From DASQZK01 sp963764345 (GTDB taxonomy: Bacteria > Bacteroidota > Bacteroidia > Bacteroidales > GCA-2748055): a stretch of 64,000 bases of DNA. The notes under the pieces were generated by a model, which worked only from the letters and a program-made list of their open reading frames with translations, was not told the DNA's origin and did not search any database. Positions 20,754 to 29,554 of the stretch are shown piece after piece. Where the stretch lies: positions 5,485-69,484 of the forward strand of contig CAVXSF010000026.1 of NCBI GenBank assembly GCA_963764345.1, given 5' to 3'. Every line of letters starts with the position of its first letter. The stretch's first letter is position 1. The position numbers and the translations under genes are program-made.

Positions 20754-21474
20754 GGCTTGTCGCTTTAAGCAGGTCAATACTACTGCCCATTTCATTTCTA
20801 CGGTAAACATACGCCACTCCGTATTCCGAAGCCTTCTGTCTTTTCAGGTCTTCAGGCAGATCTCTGAAAGTATTTTCAACTTCATTCCACAGCTGCTGGA
20901 TAAGCTGATCGGCTTCTTCCCGTTTCCTGCATAGGTTTTCCTGGGCCAGATTTGTCCTTTTTTTCAGATTGTTCTGATGATGATAAGCCTCCAGGAAATT
21001 ATCATAATGCACCTGAACAATTGCAATGGTTGGATTTGTGATCGGATTCAGACCCTTCATCTTTCTTTGCTGCTCACCGTCGATCAGTTTCTTCCCCCAT
21101 TCTAAAACATCTTCGTCTGTGTTCAGTGCCGGCATTTTTTTTACGTCTTCGTCCAAACAGAAATACGTCCTTGTAGCAGCCGGCAATTCTCCCCTGGCAA
21201 TGGCCATGTTTACCACCTGTATAAAATGGGAACAGTAAACTTTGACCTTTTTCAACTGTTTATGAAACACTTTGTTCTTTTCAAGTTGCAGTCCATACGT
21301 ATTTTTCGATTCGGAAAGCAAGGTTTCATACGACGGAATAATGGACTGGATTCTCTGATAGGTTCCCTGAGTGAAGGCCAGTTTGAACGGTGGGAGTTCT
21401 CTGCCTTTCCTGAGTGCGGTCTTCAGGGCTTTAAATCTGGCACTGTCGGTGTTGGGGAGGCGTCTGTAGGGCAT
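20740..21474 (-). CDS. Conserved-looking hypothetical protein, helical and charged
   Basis: I do not recognise this 244-residue protein. It has no signal peptide and no transmembrane segment. It is rich in Lys, Glu, Gln and Leu and is predicted mostly helical, with likely coiled-coil stretches around residues 70-100 (SKNTYGLQLEKNKVFHKQL) and 165-205 (HHQNNLKKRTNLAQENL ... REEADQLIQQLWNEVENTF). A glutamine/arginine-rich loop lies in the middle. It resembles uncharacterised Bacteroidota proteins of similar length, but I cannot name a family. Codon use looks coding throughout, and the ORF is much longer than chance in this strand. It overlaps the end of the CPBP gene. Confidence 0.7.
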   Translation of the reverse strand: MPYRRLPNTDSARFKALKTALRKGRELPPFKLAFTQGTYQRIQSIIPSYETLLSESKNTYGLQLEKNKVFHKQLKKVKVYCSHFIQVVNMAIARGELPAATRTYFCLDEDVKKMPALNTDEDVLEWGKKLIDGEQQRKMKGLNPITNPTIAIVQVHYDNFLEAYHHQNNLKKRTNLAQENLCRKREEADQLIQQLWNEVENTFRDLPEDLKRQKASEYGVAYVYRRNEMGSSIDLLKATSLNFG

Positions 21475-21764
21475 GTTGATAAAAATGTTAAATAAATGTT
21501 AATAACCTTATCGTCAAATGCGAATATAAAAAATTTAAAATAAAAAACAAGACCATTCGCAAGATAAGTGATAAAAACTGAAACGGACAATCCGGAATGA
21601 TTTCGTCTCAGCGCCTGAAAGGCCCAATATGTTTGGCAACAGGAGTTTGCCTTGATTTTTTTGAGATAACCAGGATTCATTATAAATTAGGTCGTTTTTT
21701 AATTTCTTAGGCATATGGTATTATACGATGCCAGAGGAGAAATGGCCACAAAAAAATAATAAAA

Positions 21765-23156
21765 ATGATGTTCGACAAATCGGTTTATCAGAAACGCAGA
21801 GAAGCCCTGCGTAAGAAATTAGGTTCAGGACTACTGTTATTTCCGGGTAATGATGAGAGTGCAATGAACTATGCATCCAACACATATCATTACCGGCAGG
21901 ACAGTTCATTTCTTTATTTTTTCGGCATCGATCGTCCGGGTTTTGCCGGTGTATGTGATGCCGACAACGGGAAAGACGTCATTTATGGCAATGACATTGA
22001 AATTGACGATATTATCTGGATGGGTGATCAGCCTTCGGTGAAGGATCTTGCTGCCGGAGCCGGTGTAGAGGAAACCAGGCGGATATCCAGCCTGAAGGAT
22101 GACATCCGCACGGCGGTGGAACGAGGCAGGCAAATACATATTCTTCCGACCTACAGAGGAGATCAGACTGTTTTTCTGGCTAATCTTTTCGGGACCACTC
22201 ATGAGCGGGTAACTGAATATATTTCCGTGGAGCTGGTAAAAGCCGTTATTGCCCTGCGGGAAGTGAAGGATGAGCACGAAACCGCTCAGCTTGAACAAGC
22301 CATTGGCACGGCCTACGAGATGCACACTACGGTCATGAAAATGGCGTTTCCGGGAACCTGGGAACGTGAAATTGCCGGGACGATTGAAGGTATTGCCCTG
22401 GCTCATGGCGGTCCGGTATCTTTCCCGGTTATTCTCAGCATGGATGGTCAGACGTTGCATAATCATTATCACGGAAACCGGCTAAAGGAAGGAAGGCTTG
22501 TCGTGACAGACGCGGGATGTGAGTCACCTCTTCACTATGCTTCCGATATTACCAGGACTGTTCCTGTAGGAGGGAGATTCAGCCCGCAGCAGAAAGCGGT
22601 TTATGAAATTGTCCTCAAAGCCAATATGGATGCAATCAGGGCAGTACAGCCGGGCAGGACAAATTTTGATGTACACACTCTTGCTTCAAGGGTTATTGCC
22701 AATGGGCTGAAAGATCTTGGCTTAATGAAAGGTAATATGGAGGAGGCTGTTCATCTCGGAGCCCATGCTTTATTTTATCCTCATGGGATAGGACACATGC
22801 TGGGTCTGGATGTCCACGACCTGGAGGGCCTGGGTGAAGATAATGTAGGATATAATGCAGATATAAAACGCAGCACACAGTTTGGCACTGCCTACCTTCG
22901 CCTTGGGAAACCATTGAAGGAGGGATTTGTGATCACGATAGAACCTGGGATTTATTTTATTCCGGCACTGATTGATATGTGGAAGTCAGAGAAGAAATTC
23001 GCTGAATTTATCCAGTACGATGAAGTGGAAAAATTCCGGAATTTTGGTGGTATTCGTATCGAAGATGATGTTTTGGTGACTTCAGGAGGGCAGCGGGTCC
23101 TCGGCAAACCAATTCCGAAAACCGTGAAGGAGATCGAGGAATTTATGAAAATGTAG
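21765..23156 (+). CDS. Xaa-Pro aminopeptidase (M24B), first of two
   Basis: 463 residues with an aminopeptidase P N-terminal domain ('LLLFPGNDESAMNYASNTYHYRQDSSFLYFFGI') followed by a pita-bread M24 domain. The dinuclear metal ligands are visible: Asp in 'VVTDAGCES', Asp in 'HYASDITRT', His in 'FYPHGIGHMLGLDVHD', Glu in 'ITIEPGIYF' and Glu in 'IRIEDDVLV'. It removes N-terminal residues that precede proline and is expected to be cytoplasmic. Two ATGs (21765, 21768) are adjacent; either may start. A second, shorter M24B gene lies at 26824, so the organism has two paralogues on either side of the sdh operon. Confidence 0.93.
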   Translation: MMFDKSVYQKRREALRKKLGSGLLLFPGNDESAMNYASNTYHYRQDSSFLYFFGIDRPGFAGVCDADNGKDVIYGNDIEIDDIIWMGDQPSVKDLAAGAGVEETRRISSLKDDIRTAVERGRQIHILPTYRGDQTVFLANLFGTTHERVTEYISVELVKAVIALREVKDEHETAQLEQAIGTAYEMHTTVMKMAFPGTWEREIAGTIEGIALAHGGPVSFPVILSMDGQTLHNHYHGNRLKEGRLVVTDAGCESPLHYASDITRTVPVGGRFSPQQKAVYEIVLKANMDAIRAVQPGRTNFDVHTLASRVIANGLKDLGLMKGNMEEAVHLGAHALFYPHGIGHMLGLDVHDLEGLGEDNVGYNADIKRSTQFGTAYLRLGKPLKEGFVITIEPGIYFIPALIDMWKSEKKFAEFIQYDEVEKFRNFGGIRIEDDVLVTSGGQRVLGKPIPKTVKEIEEFMKM

Positions 23157-23182
23157 AATTATAGAATTGGATACCAATGGTA

Positions 23183-23254
23183 AAAATATGAAGGTGTTTA
23201 TCCTATGAAAGGTTGTTTCTGATTGCCATGTCTTGTGAGACACCCTCATATTTT
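23183..23254. terminator. Possible bidirectional terminator between convergent genes
   Basis: A 15-base arm (23183-23197, AAAATATGAAGGTGT) pairs with 23240-23254 with a single mismatch, and runs of A and T flank the two sides. It lies between the convergent aminopeptidase and sdhB genes, where a two-way terminator is expected. The 42-nt loop is long for a classical intrinsic terminator. Confidence 0.5.
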
Positions 23255-23294
23255 TTCCATTACTATCTTTTTCGTTTAATTACGGGTGGTGTCT

Positions 23295-24034
23295 TTAAAG
23301 TTTCATCTTAAAATATTCTCTGTTCAGTCGGGCAATATTTGAAATACTGATGCCTTTTGGGCATTCAGCTTCGCAGGCCCCTGTGTTGGTGCAATTTCCG
23401 AAGCCCAGTTCATCCATTTTAGCCACCATGGCAGCCACCCTTTCTCCGGCTTCAACCCTTCCCTGGGGGAGAAGGGCATACTGAGAGATTTTGGCTGAAA
23501 CGAACAGCATAGCGGAAGCATTTTTACAGGCGGCCACACAGGCTCCGCAGCCAATGCATGTTGCAGCATCAAAAGACAAATCTGCCGACATCTTTATCGA
23601 TGGGAATACTGTTGGCATCGGGAGCATTTCCCGTATTAACGGAGATATATCCGCCTTCCATGATGATCTCGTCGAAGGCTTTACGGTTCACAATCAGATC
23701 CTTGATGACAGGGAATGGTCTGGCTCTCCAGGGTTCAATAACAATGGTATCCCCGTCACTGAATTTACGCATATGGAGCTGGCAGACGGTAACCTTTTCA
23801 TCGGGTCCGTGAGGCCGGCCGTTAATATACAGGCTGCAGCACCCGCAAATCCCTTCCCGGCAATCGTGGTCAAACGCTACTGGTTCCTGATCTTTGGTGA
23901 TGAGTTCTTCATTCAGGACATCCAGCATCTCGAGAAAGGAACTGTCGGGAGAAATATTGTTTGATATTATAGGTGACGAACTTACCCTTAGACCGGGAAT
24001 CTTTTTGCCGCCATATTTTGAGTTTCAGATCCAT
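23295..24034 (-). CDS. sdhB: Succinate dehydrogenase/fumarate reductase iron-sulfur subunit, two frameshifts
   Basis: Last gene of an sdhCAB operon. It carries electrons through three Fe-S clusters between the flavoprotein and the membrane cytochrome b. Cluster motifs can be read in order: [2Fe-2S] 'CREGICGCC ... C', then 'CIGCGACVAAC' and 'CTNTGACEAECP'. The start is the ATG at 24032-24034 (MDLKLKIWRQKDS). The frame shifts at about 23970, after 'VTYNI', and again at about 23595-23605, just before the second cluster. In all, about 245 residues are readable, a normal length. The breaks are probably sequence errors in an otherwise intact essential gene. Confidence 0.9.
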
Positions 24035-24058
24035 GGTATATCAGTTTTCAATGTTGTA

Positions 24059-25999
24059 CTACTTGTAGTTTCGCTGTTTGAGTTCGATATTCTCGAATTT
24101 CAGATCTTCCTTGTGCATTTCTGTTTTGTTACCTTCGCCCTTGTATTCCCAGGCAGCAACATAAGCATAGTCCTTATCATTTCGCAGGGCTTCACCTTCA
24201 GCGGTCTGATATTCTTCTCTGAAATGCCCGCCACAGGATTCTTCCCTGTTCAGGGCATCCATGGCCATCAGTTCGCCGAGTTCCAGAAAATCAGCTACCC
24301 GGCCGGCCTTTTCGAGTTCCGGGTTGAGTTCATCCAGTACTTCCGGGAACTTTAACATCTTTCCAGAATTCTTCCCTGAGCTCACGGATCATTTTGATGC
24401 CTTCCTTCAGATCCTTTTTATTCCTGGCCATGCCAACATGATCCCACATGATTTTACCCAGCTGTTTATGGAAACTGTCGACGGTATGTTTGCCTTTCAC
24501 GTTCAGCAGGCGTTTCAAATTTGTTCCTCACCTTTTTTTCAGCTTCTTCAAATTCGGGGAGATCGGTGGGCATCGGTTTGGTTGAGATGTCGTCGGCAAG
24601 GTAGTTCTGGATGGTATAAGGAAGGACGAAATACCCGTCAGCCAGTCCCTGCATCAGGGCGGAAGCTCCCAGCCGGTTTGCACCGTGATCGGAGAAATTG
24701 GCCTCCCCAATGGCAAACAGTCCGGGAATGGTGGTCATCAGTTCATAGTCAACCCATAATCCCCCCATAGCATAATGGATAGCAGGATAGATCATCATAG
24801 GTGTATGTAAGGATTGTCGTCAACGATTTTTTCGTACATCTGGAACAGGTTTCCGTACTTTGGCTTCGATGGCATCTTTTCCCTGCTCTGCGATAGCATC
24901 TTTGAAATCGAGGAAGACAGCCAGTCCTGTGCCAACGCCAAATCCGGCATCACATCTTTCCTTGGCTGCCCTGGAAGCAACATCGCGGGGAACGAGATTA
25001 CCGAAGGCCGGATATCTCCTTTCAAGGTAATAATCCCTGTTCTTCTTCAGGAATGTCGTTGGCTTTTAGCTCTCCTTTACGTACCTTCTCTGCATCTTCT
25101 TTTTTGGCCGGCACCCAGATCCGGCCGTCATTTCGAAGACTTTCACTCATCAGGGTAAGCTTCGACTGGTAATCGCCGTGAACCGGGATACAGGTCGGGT
25201 GTATCTGCACATAGCAGGGGTTGCCGAAAAAGGCTCCTCTTTTGTAACTCTGCCATGCAGCACTTACATTAGCTCCCATAGCCATTGTTGAAAGGTAGAA
25301 AGTATTGCCGTATCCGCCTGAGGCAATGACCACGGCATGAGCAAAATGTCGTTCGATTTTACCGGTGATCAATTCCCGGGTTACAATGCCCCTGGCTTTC
25401 CCGTCGATAATCACCAGGTCGTGCATCTCCGTTCTGGGAAATATTTTTACCGTCCCTTTTTTCACCTGCCGCATCAGAGCACCGTAAGCCCCTAGCAGCA
25501 ACTGCTGGCCTGTCTGACCCCGGGCGTAAAAGGTTCGTGATACCTGTGCTCCTCCAAAAGACCGGTTCACCAGATACCCGCCATAATCCCTGGCAAAAGG
25601 GACGCCCTGGGCCACACACTGGTCGATAATATTATTGCTGACCTCTGCGAGCCTGTATACATTGGCCTCCCTCGAACGGTAATCGCCTCCCTTGATGGTG
25701 TCGTAAAAGAGGCGGTATACACTGTCACCGTCGTTCTGATAGTTTTTGGCTGCATTGATACCTCCCTGTGCCGCAATACTGTGAGCACGCCGCGGACTGT
25801 CCTGGTAGCAGAAACTCTTCACATTAAAGCCCATCTCCCCAAGGGAAGCTGCAGCGGAAGCTCCGGCCAGTCCTGTTCCGACAACAATGATGTCAAGCTT
25901 CTTCTTATTATTCGGATTGACAAGCTTCTGGGTAGCTTTGAAATTGGTCCACTTTTCGGCTAACGGGCCTGCAGGAACTTTTGAATTAAGTTTGACCAT
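24059..25999 (-). CDS. sdhA: Succinate dehydrogenase/fumarate reductase flavoprotein subunit, about five frameshifts
   Basis: The catalytic flavoprotein of respiratory complex II or fumarate reductase, about 645 residues when read through. The N-terminal piece has the FAD loop 'IIVVGTGLAGASAAASLG', the flavinylation His in 'RRAHSIAAQGGINAA' and the active-site 'QIHPTCIPVHGDYQ'. Later pieces, each in a new frame, give 'ERRYPAFGNLVPRDVASRA', 'IHYAMGGLWVDYELMTT', 'GEANFSDHGANRLGASALMQG', 'GHFREEYQT' and the C-terminal 'AAWEYKGEGNKTEMHKEDL'. Breaks fall near 25018, 24862, 24798, 24520 and 24370. The form with the extended C-terminus is the Bacteroidota/epsilonproteobacterial type. Every conserved motif survives, which argues for base-call errors rather than a pseudogene. 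Confidence 0.9.
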
Positions 26000-26022
26000 A
26001 TCTGGAATCCTTATATTTTAAG

Positions 26023-26691
26023 TTATCGGATAAAATATATAACAATCGGAATCGTAATGAAACCGGCGACAATCACAACGGTGTAAATGGTACCAATCGC
26101 TTTTATGACGGGAGTAAAAGATTTGCCATTCAACCCAAGAGTCTGAAAGGACGACTGAAACCCGTGAAGCAGATGAAAGCCCAGCAAAAGAAAACAGGCA
26201 ATATTAAAAATGATATAGCCGGGTATTTTGAACTTCGTCAGTACCAGTGAGGCGAGATCATGATATGGTTTACCGTCATACGTAACCGTGGCAACATTAC
26301 CGAAAACCTTAGCCTTGAAATAAAAATCGGACAGGTGGATTATCAGAAACACTAAGATGATGACTGCCGTATGAATCATAAACTTCGAAAAAAAGGAAGT
26401 CTGGGAATAATTGTCAATCTTGTACCTGACCGGCCTCGCTATCCAGTTCTGAATCTGAAGGATCACGCCATAAACCGCATGAAGAAGCAATGCAGCAAAC
26501 AAAACCACCTCAAACATTTTAATGATAATATTGGTGCCCATGAAATGTGCTGCAATGTTAAATTCTTTGTCTGCAGAAAAGATCAGAAGGGAGTTGATCC
26601 CCAGATGAACCAGCAGGAACACTATTAAAAACAGTCCCAAGGCCGCCATCAAAACCTTTTTTCCGATCGAAGAGGTGAAAAAACTGCTCAT
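26023..26691 (-). CDS. sdhC: Succinate dehydrogenase cytochrome b subunit
   Basis: 222 residues with five transmembrane helices, the single-subunit, diheme-type anchor found with Bacteroidota SdhA and SdhB. It starts 'SSIGKKVLMAALGLFLIVFLLVHL', the hallmark of the family. Histidines that could bind heme are present in the helices ('LLVHLGIN', 'LLLHAVYG', 'MIHTAVIILVFLIIHLSDF', 'LGFHLLHGFQ'). It anchors SdhA and SdhB in the inner membrane and exchanges electrons with menaquinone. First gene of the operon, 23 bp upstream of sdhA. It is intact, unlike sdhA and sdhB. Confidence 0.95.
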   Translation of the reverse strand: MSSFFTSSIGKKVLMAALGLFLIVFLLVHLGINSLLIFSADKEFNIAAHFMGTNIIIKMFEVVLFAALLLHAVYGVILQIQNWIARPVRYKIDNYSQTSFFSKFMIHTAVIILVFLIIHLSDFYFKAKVFGNVATVTYDGKPYHDLASLVLTKFKIPGYIIFNIACFLLLGFHLLHGFQSSFQTLGLNGKSFTPVIKAIGTIYTVVIVAGFITIPIVIYFIR

Positions 26692-26823
26692 AAGAATTAA
26701 TTTGAAATAGGTTTATTAAAGTGCAAATCATAACTTGGCCTAAAAATAGTAAATATCTGATTAAAGAACCTTTTTCCTCTGTGTGTTTTACAGTTTAAAA
26801 GAGGTCTAAAAGAATACTCCGGA

Positions 26824-28110
26824 ATGGAAGCATTAAATATACCTAAGGATTTATTTATCAAGAATCGTTTTAAATTAAAAGAGCTACTCCTCCCTGATTC
26901 TACAGCGGTCATTTTTGCTAATGACGAGATGCCAAGAAATGGTGACCAGTTCTTCAAGTACCGTCAGAGTTCAGATTTTTTCTATCTCACAGGAATAAAC
27001 CAGGAAAAATCCATCCTGATCATGAATCCGTCCCATCCGGATCCGAAACACCGTGAAGTATTGCTCATTCTGAGGCCGACGCCCGAACTGGAAACCTGGA
27101 ATGGTCATAAGCTGACCCGGGAAGAAACCCATGAGATTTCAGGCATTGATGACATCCATTATCTGGATGAGTATGAGAAGATCATCTATGAGATCATCTC
27201 AAGATCAAATGATGTTTACCTCAATCTTCCCGAAGTTGCCAAAATCAGGTTTGAATATGAAACCAGGGATATCCGTCTTTCAAAGAAAATCAGAAATGTC
27301 TTTCCCCTTCATTCCTATCACAGGCTTGCCCCGCTTATTCAGCGGCTGAGAATGAGGAAGGAACCGGATGAAATCGATCAGTTAAGAAAATCCTGCTCAA
27401 TTACCAGGGATGCCTTCATTCGGACCTTGCAGTTTATGAAGCCTGGGGTATATGAATTTCAGGTGGAAGCGGAAATCACTCATGAATTTATCAGGCAGGG
27501 AGCTATGGGGCATGCTTATGATCCTATTATTGCATCCGGTACCAATGCATGCTTTCTTCACTATACCGATAACAAGTCCATCTGCCGGGATGGTGAAATG
27601 GTTCTGATGGATATCGGATCAGAATACAACAATTACGCTGCCGACCTGTCAAGAACCATACCGGTTAATGGTCATTTTACCAAAAGACAGGCCCAGGTAT
27701 ACGATACCCTGCTGGAAGTTTTTTATTTTGCCCGCGGTTTGATGAAGCCCGGCATTCTCATGGCTGATTTTCATGATAAAGTGTGTCATCAGATGGAACA
27801 AGCCCATATTAAGTTGGGTTTATATTCGGAGAAAGAGGTCAAGGCACATCAGGGTGCGCATCCTTTATGGTTTCGTTATTATATGCATGGCACCTCCCAT
27901 TCGATTGGTCTCGATGTACACGATGTGTTTGACAGGACCATAAAATTTTCGCCCGGGATGGTTTTCAGTTGTGAGCCGGGGATCTACCTTATTGAGGAGT
28001 CCCTGGGTATCCGGATTGAAAACGATATCCTCATCACCGAAGACGGAAATGAGGATCTGCTGGCTGATGTCCCCATTGAGAGGCATGAAATTGAAAAAAT
28101 GATGGCTTAG
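26824..28110 (+). CDS. pepP: Aminopeptidase P family protein (M24B), second of two
   Basis: 428 residues. An AMP_N domain (about residues 1-130, 'SRFxxR'-like 'FFKYRQSSDFFYLTGINQ') is followed by an M24 domain. Metal ligands are Asp in 'LMDIGSEYN', Asp in 'YAADLSRTIP', His in 'YMHGTSHSIGLDVHD', Glu in 'SCEPGIYL' and Glu in 'IRIENDILI'. It cleaves Xaa-Pro bonds at the N-terminus of peptides, with two metal ions. It is transcribed divergently from sdhC across a 132-bp spacer, and its stop is only 3 bp before the alpha/beta hydrolase, so these two are probably one transcript. The symbol reflects family likeness only. Confidence 0.92.
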   Translation: MEALNIPKDLFIKNRFKLKELLLPDSTAVIFANDEMPRNGDQFFKYRQSSDFFYLTGINQEKSILIMNPSHPDPKHREVLLILRPTPELETWNGHKLTREETHEISGIDDIHYLDEYEKIIYEIISRSNDVYLNLPEVAKIRFEYETRDIRLSKKIRNVFPLHSYHRLAPLIQRLRMRKEPDEIDQLRKSCSITRDAFIRTLQFMKPGVYEFQVEAEITHEFIRQGAMGHAYDPIIASGTNACFLHYTDNKSICRDGEMVLMDIGSEYNNYAADLSRTIPVNGHFTKRQAQVYDTLLEVFYFARGLMKPGILMADFHDKVCHQMEQAHIKLGLYSEKEVKAHQGAHPLWFRYYMHGTSHSIGLDVHDVFDRTIKFSPGMVFSCEPGIYLIEESLGIRIENDILITEDGNEDLLADVPIERHEIEKMMA

Positions 28111-28113
28111 ATT

Positions 28114-28923
28114 ATGGAAGGAATTGTAAAATTCAGAGAAGGAAATATCTATTATAATCACTTTGGCGACGATAAAAATCCGGCTGTTTTCCTGATTCAT
28201 GGTTACCTCGAATCCAAAGAGATATGGGACGGATTTGCTGAACGGCTGACTGAAAATTACCGCATTATTGCCCTTGACCTGCCAGGTCACGGTCAATCGG
28301 ATCTTTATGACACCGTGCATCGCATGGATGACCTTGCAGAAGCCATCGTAGCTGTTGCCCGTCACCTGGGCATTTCAAAATTTCATCTGGCCGGACATTC
28401 TATGGGCGGCTATGTCACCCTGGCTTTTAGGGAAGCTCACCCGGAAATGCTGTATTCATATACTTTGTTTCACTCGACCTGTTTTGCCGATAGTGAGGAA
28501 AAGAAAGTCTCCCGCAGCCGTGAAATAGAGCTGGTGAAACAAGGTAAAAAGCAACTCATCGTGAATATCAATATTCCCAAATCCTTTGCCGATGATAACC
28601 ACAAAAGGCTGAGCGCTGACATCGAACGGGCAATGCACATTGCGGCCCTGACGCCCGGTAATGGGATTATTGCCCTTCTCAACGGGATGATGGAACGCCC
28701 GGACCGGTGCCGGTTACTGAAGGAGAATCAAATACCACTTCTGATTATCGGAGGGAAAAAAGATAATTATATTCCGTTCTCCAAATTGGAAGAACTGCAG
28801 GTTATGGGCTCAGATGTAAAACTGGTGCCACTGGAAAACAGCGGCCATATGGGTTTTATTGAAGAACCCGCTAAGGCCGCTGCTGTACTTCATGATTTTT
28901 TTTCACACATTCACAAGCATTGA
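28114..28923 (+). CDS. Alpha/beta hydrolase
   Basis: 269 residues with a compact alpha/beta-hydrolase fold and no signal peptide. Visible elements are the oxyanion-hole 'FLIHGYLESKEIWDG', the 'IALDLPGHGQSD' strand, the nucleophile elbow 'LAGHSMGGYVTLAF' (Ser in GHSMGG), an acid after 'IPLLIIGGKKDNYI', and His in 'LENSGHMGFIEEP'. The triad is complete. The substrate is unknown; the closest families are esterases, epoxide hydrolase-like and MenH-like enzymes. It follows pepP after 3 bp and is probably co-transcribed with it. A convergent Spy-like gene begins 43 bp beyond its end. Confidence 0.9.
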   Translation: MEGIVKFREGNIYYNHFGDDKNPAVFLIHGYLESKEIWDGFAERLTENYRIIALDLPGHGQSDLYDTVHRMDDLAEAIVAVARHLGISKFHLAGHSMGGYVTLAFREAHPEMLYSYTLFHSTCFADSEEKKVSRSREIELVKQGKKQLIVNINIPKSFADDNHKRLSADIERAMHIAALTPGNGIIALLNGMMERPDRCRLLKENQIPLLIIGGKKDNYIPFSKLEELQVMGSDVKLVPLENSGHMGFIEEPAKAAAVLHDFFSHIHKH

Positions 28924-28965
28924 CAGAGCGGATATCTGTTTACTGAAAATGAGCGATTATCACAT

Positions 28966-29436
28966 TCAGGCTGCGGGTTCAGAGGAACGCCTGTTCATCT
29001 GTTTTCCCCTCATCATTGGTCCTCTTCCTGGTCCGGGGCTGTTAAATATAACCCGCTGATCATCGGTCAGCAAGTTGGATACGGCAATCCGGTACCGTAC
29101 ATGGCTTTTCATAAGTTCAGCCTGCAGCTTTGTGCGGGCGTCGATATTTTTTTCAATGGCTTTCGTGTCAGGATTGTCGCTCGTCATGAGGGTATGAAAT
29201 GCAGCCTTGAGTTCACCTAACTGGTTTCTGACCGGCAGTATTTCCTTGAACATGTCAATTCTGAGATCACTGATTTTTTCTTTCTGATCTTCAGTAAGAT
29301 CCGGGATCTTCTTCTCCATCCGGGTCAGACCCTTTGAGTTTCCGCAGTGTCCTTTTCCCTTTTCTTGCGGGGTTTGACCTAAAAGGATAAGCCCTGAAAA
29401 AAGGCTTATCAAAATCATCATTGCTGTTTTTTTCAT
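28966..29436 (-). CDS. Spy/CpxP-like periplasmic protein (LTxxQ type)
   Basis: 156 residues with a clear signal peptide (MMILISLFSGLILLG, cut near GQTP). The mature part has the two LTxxQ-type motifs of the Spy/CpxP and heavy-metal-resistor families, seen here as 'IPDLTEDQKEKISDLR' and 'LLTDDQRVIFN', separated by a long helical hairpin. Spy-type proteins are ATP-independent periplasmic chaperones. The related CnrX/ZraP group senses metals. No metal-binding motif beyond the His/Cys in 'GHCGN' is evident, and no sigma-factor or sensor gene adjoins. The role here is inferred from fold only. Confidence 0.8.
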   Translation of the reverse strand: MKKTAMMILISLFSGLILLGQTPQEKGKGHCGNSKGLTRMEKKIPDLTEDQKEKISDLRIDMFKEILPVRNQLGELKAAFHTLMTSDNPDTKAIEKNIDARTKLQAELMKSHVRYRIAVSNLLTDDQRVIFNSPGPGRGPMMRGKQMNRRSSEPAA

Positions 29437-29554
29437 CCTGTTAAGATTTAATTTTCCTGTTTGATGTGCCGGATCATGAAAGGTTTAACGGCGGCAGGAG
29501 GGAAAATTTAAATCCCACACGGATCAGGGTTCCAGGAGGAGATATTCCCGGGGA

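Noticed and set aside
24059..25999. sdhA as a pseudogene
   Set aside because: All catalytic motifs survive in five frames, sdhC is intact and the same error type occurs in other essential genes, so sequence error fits better.
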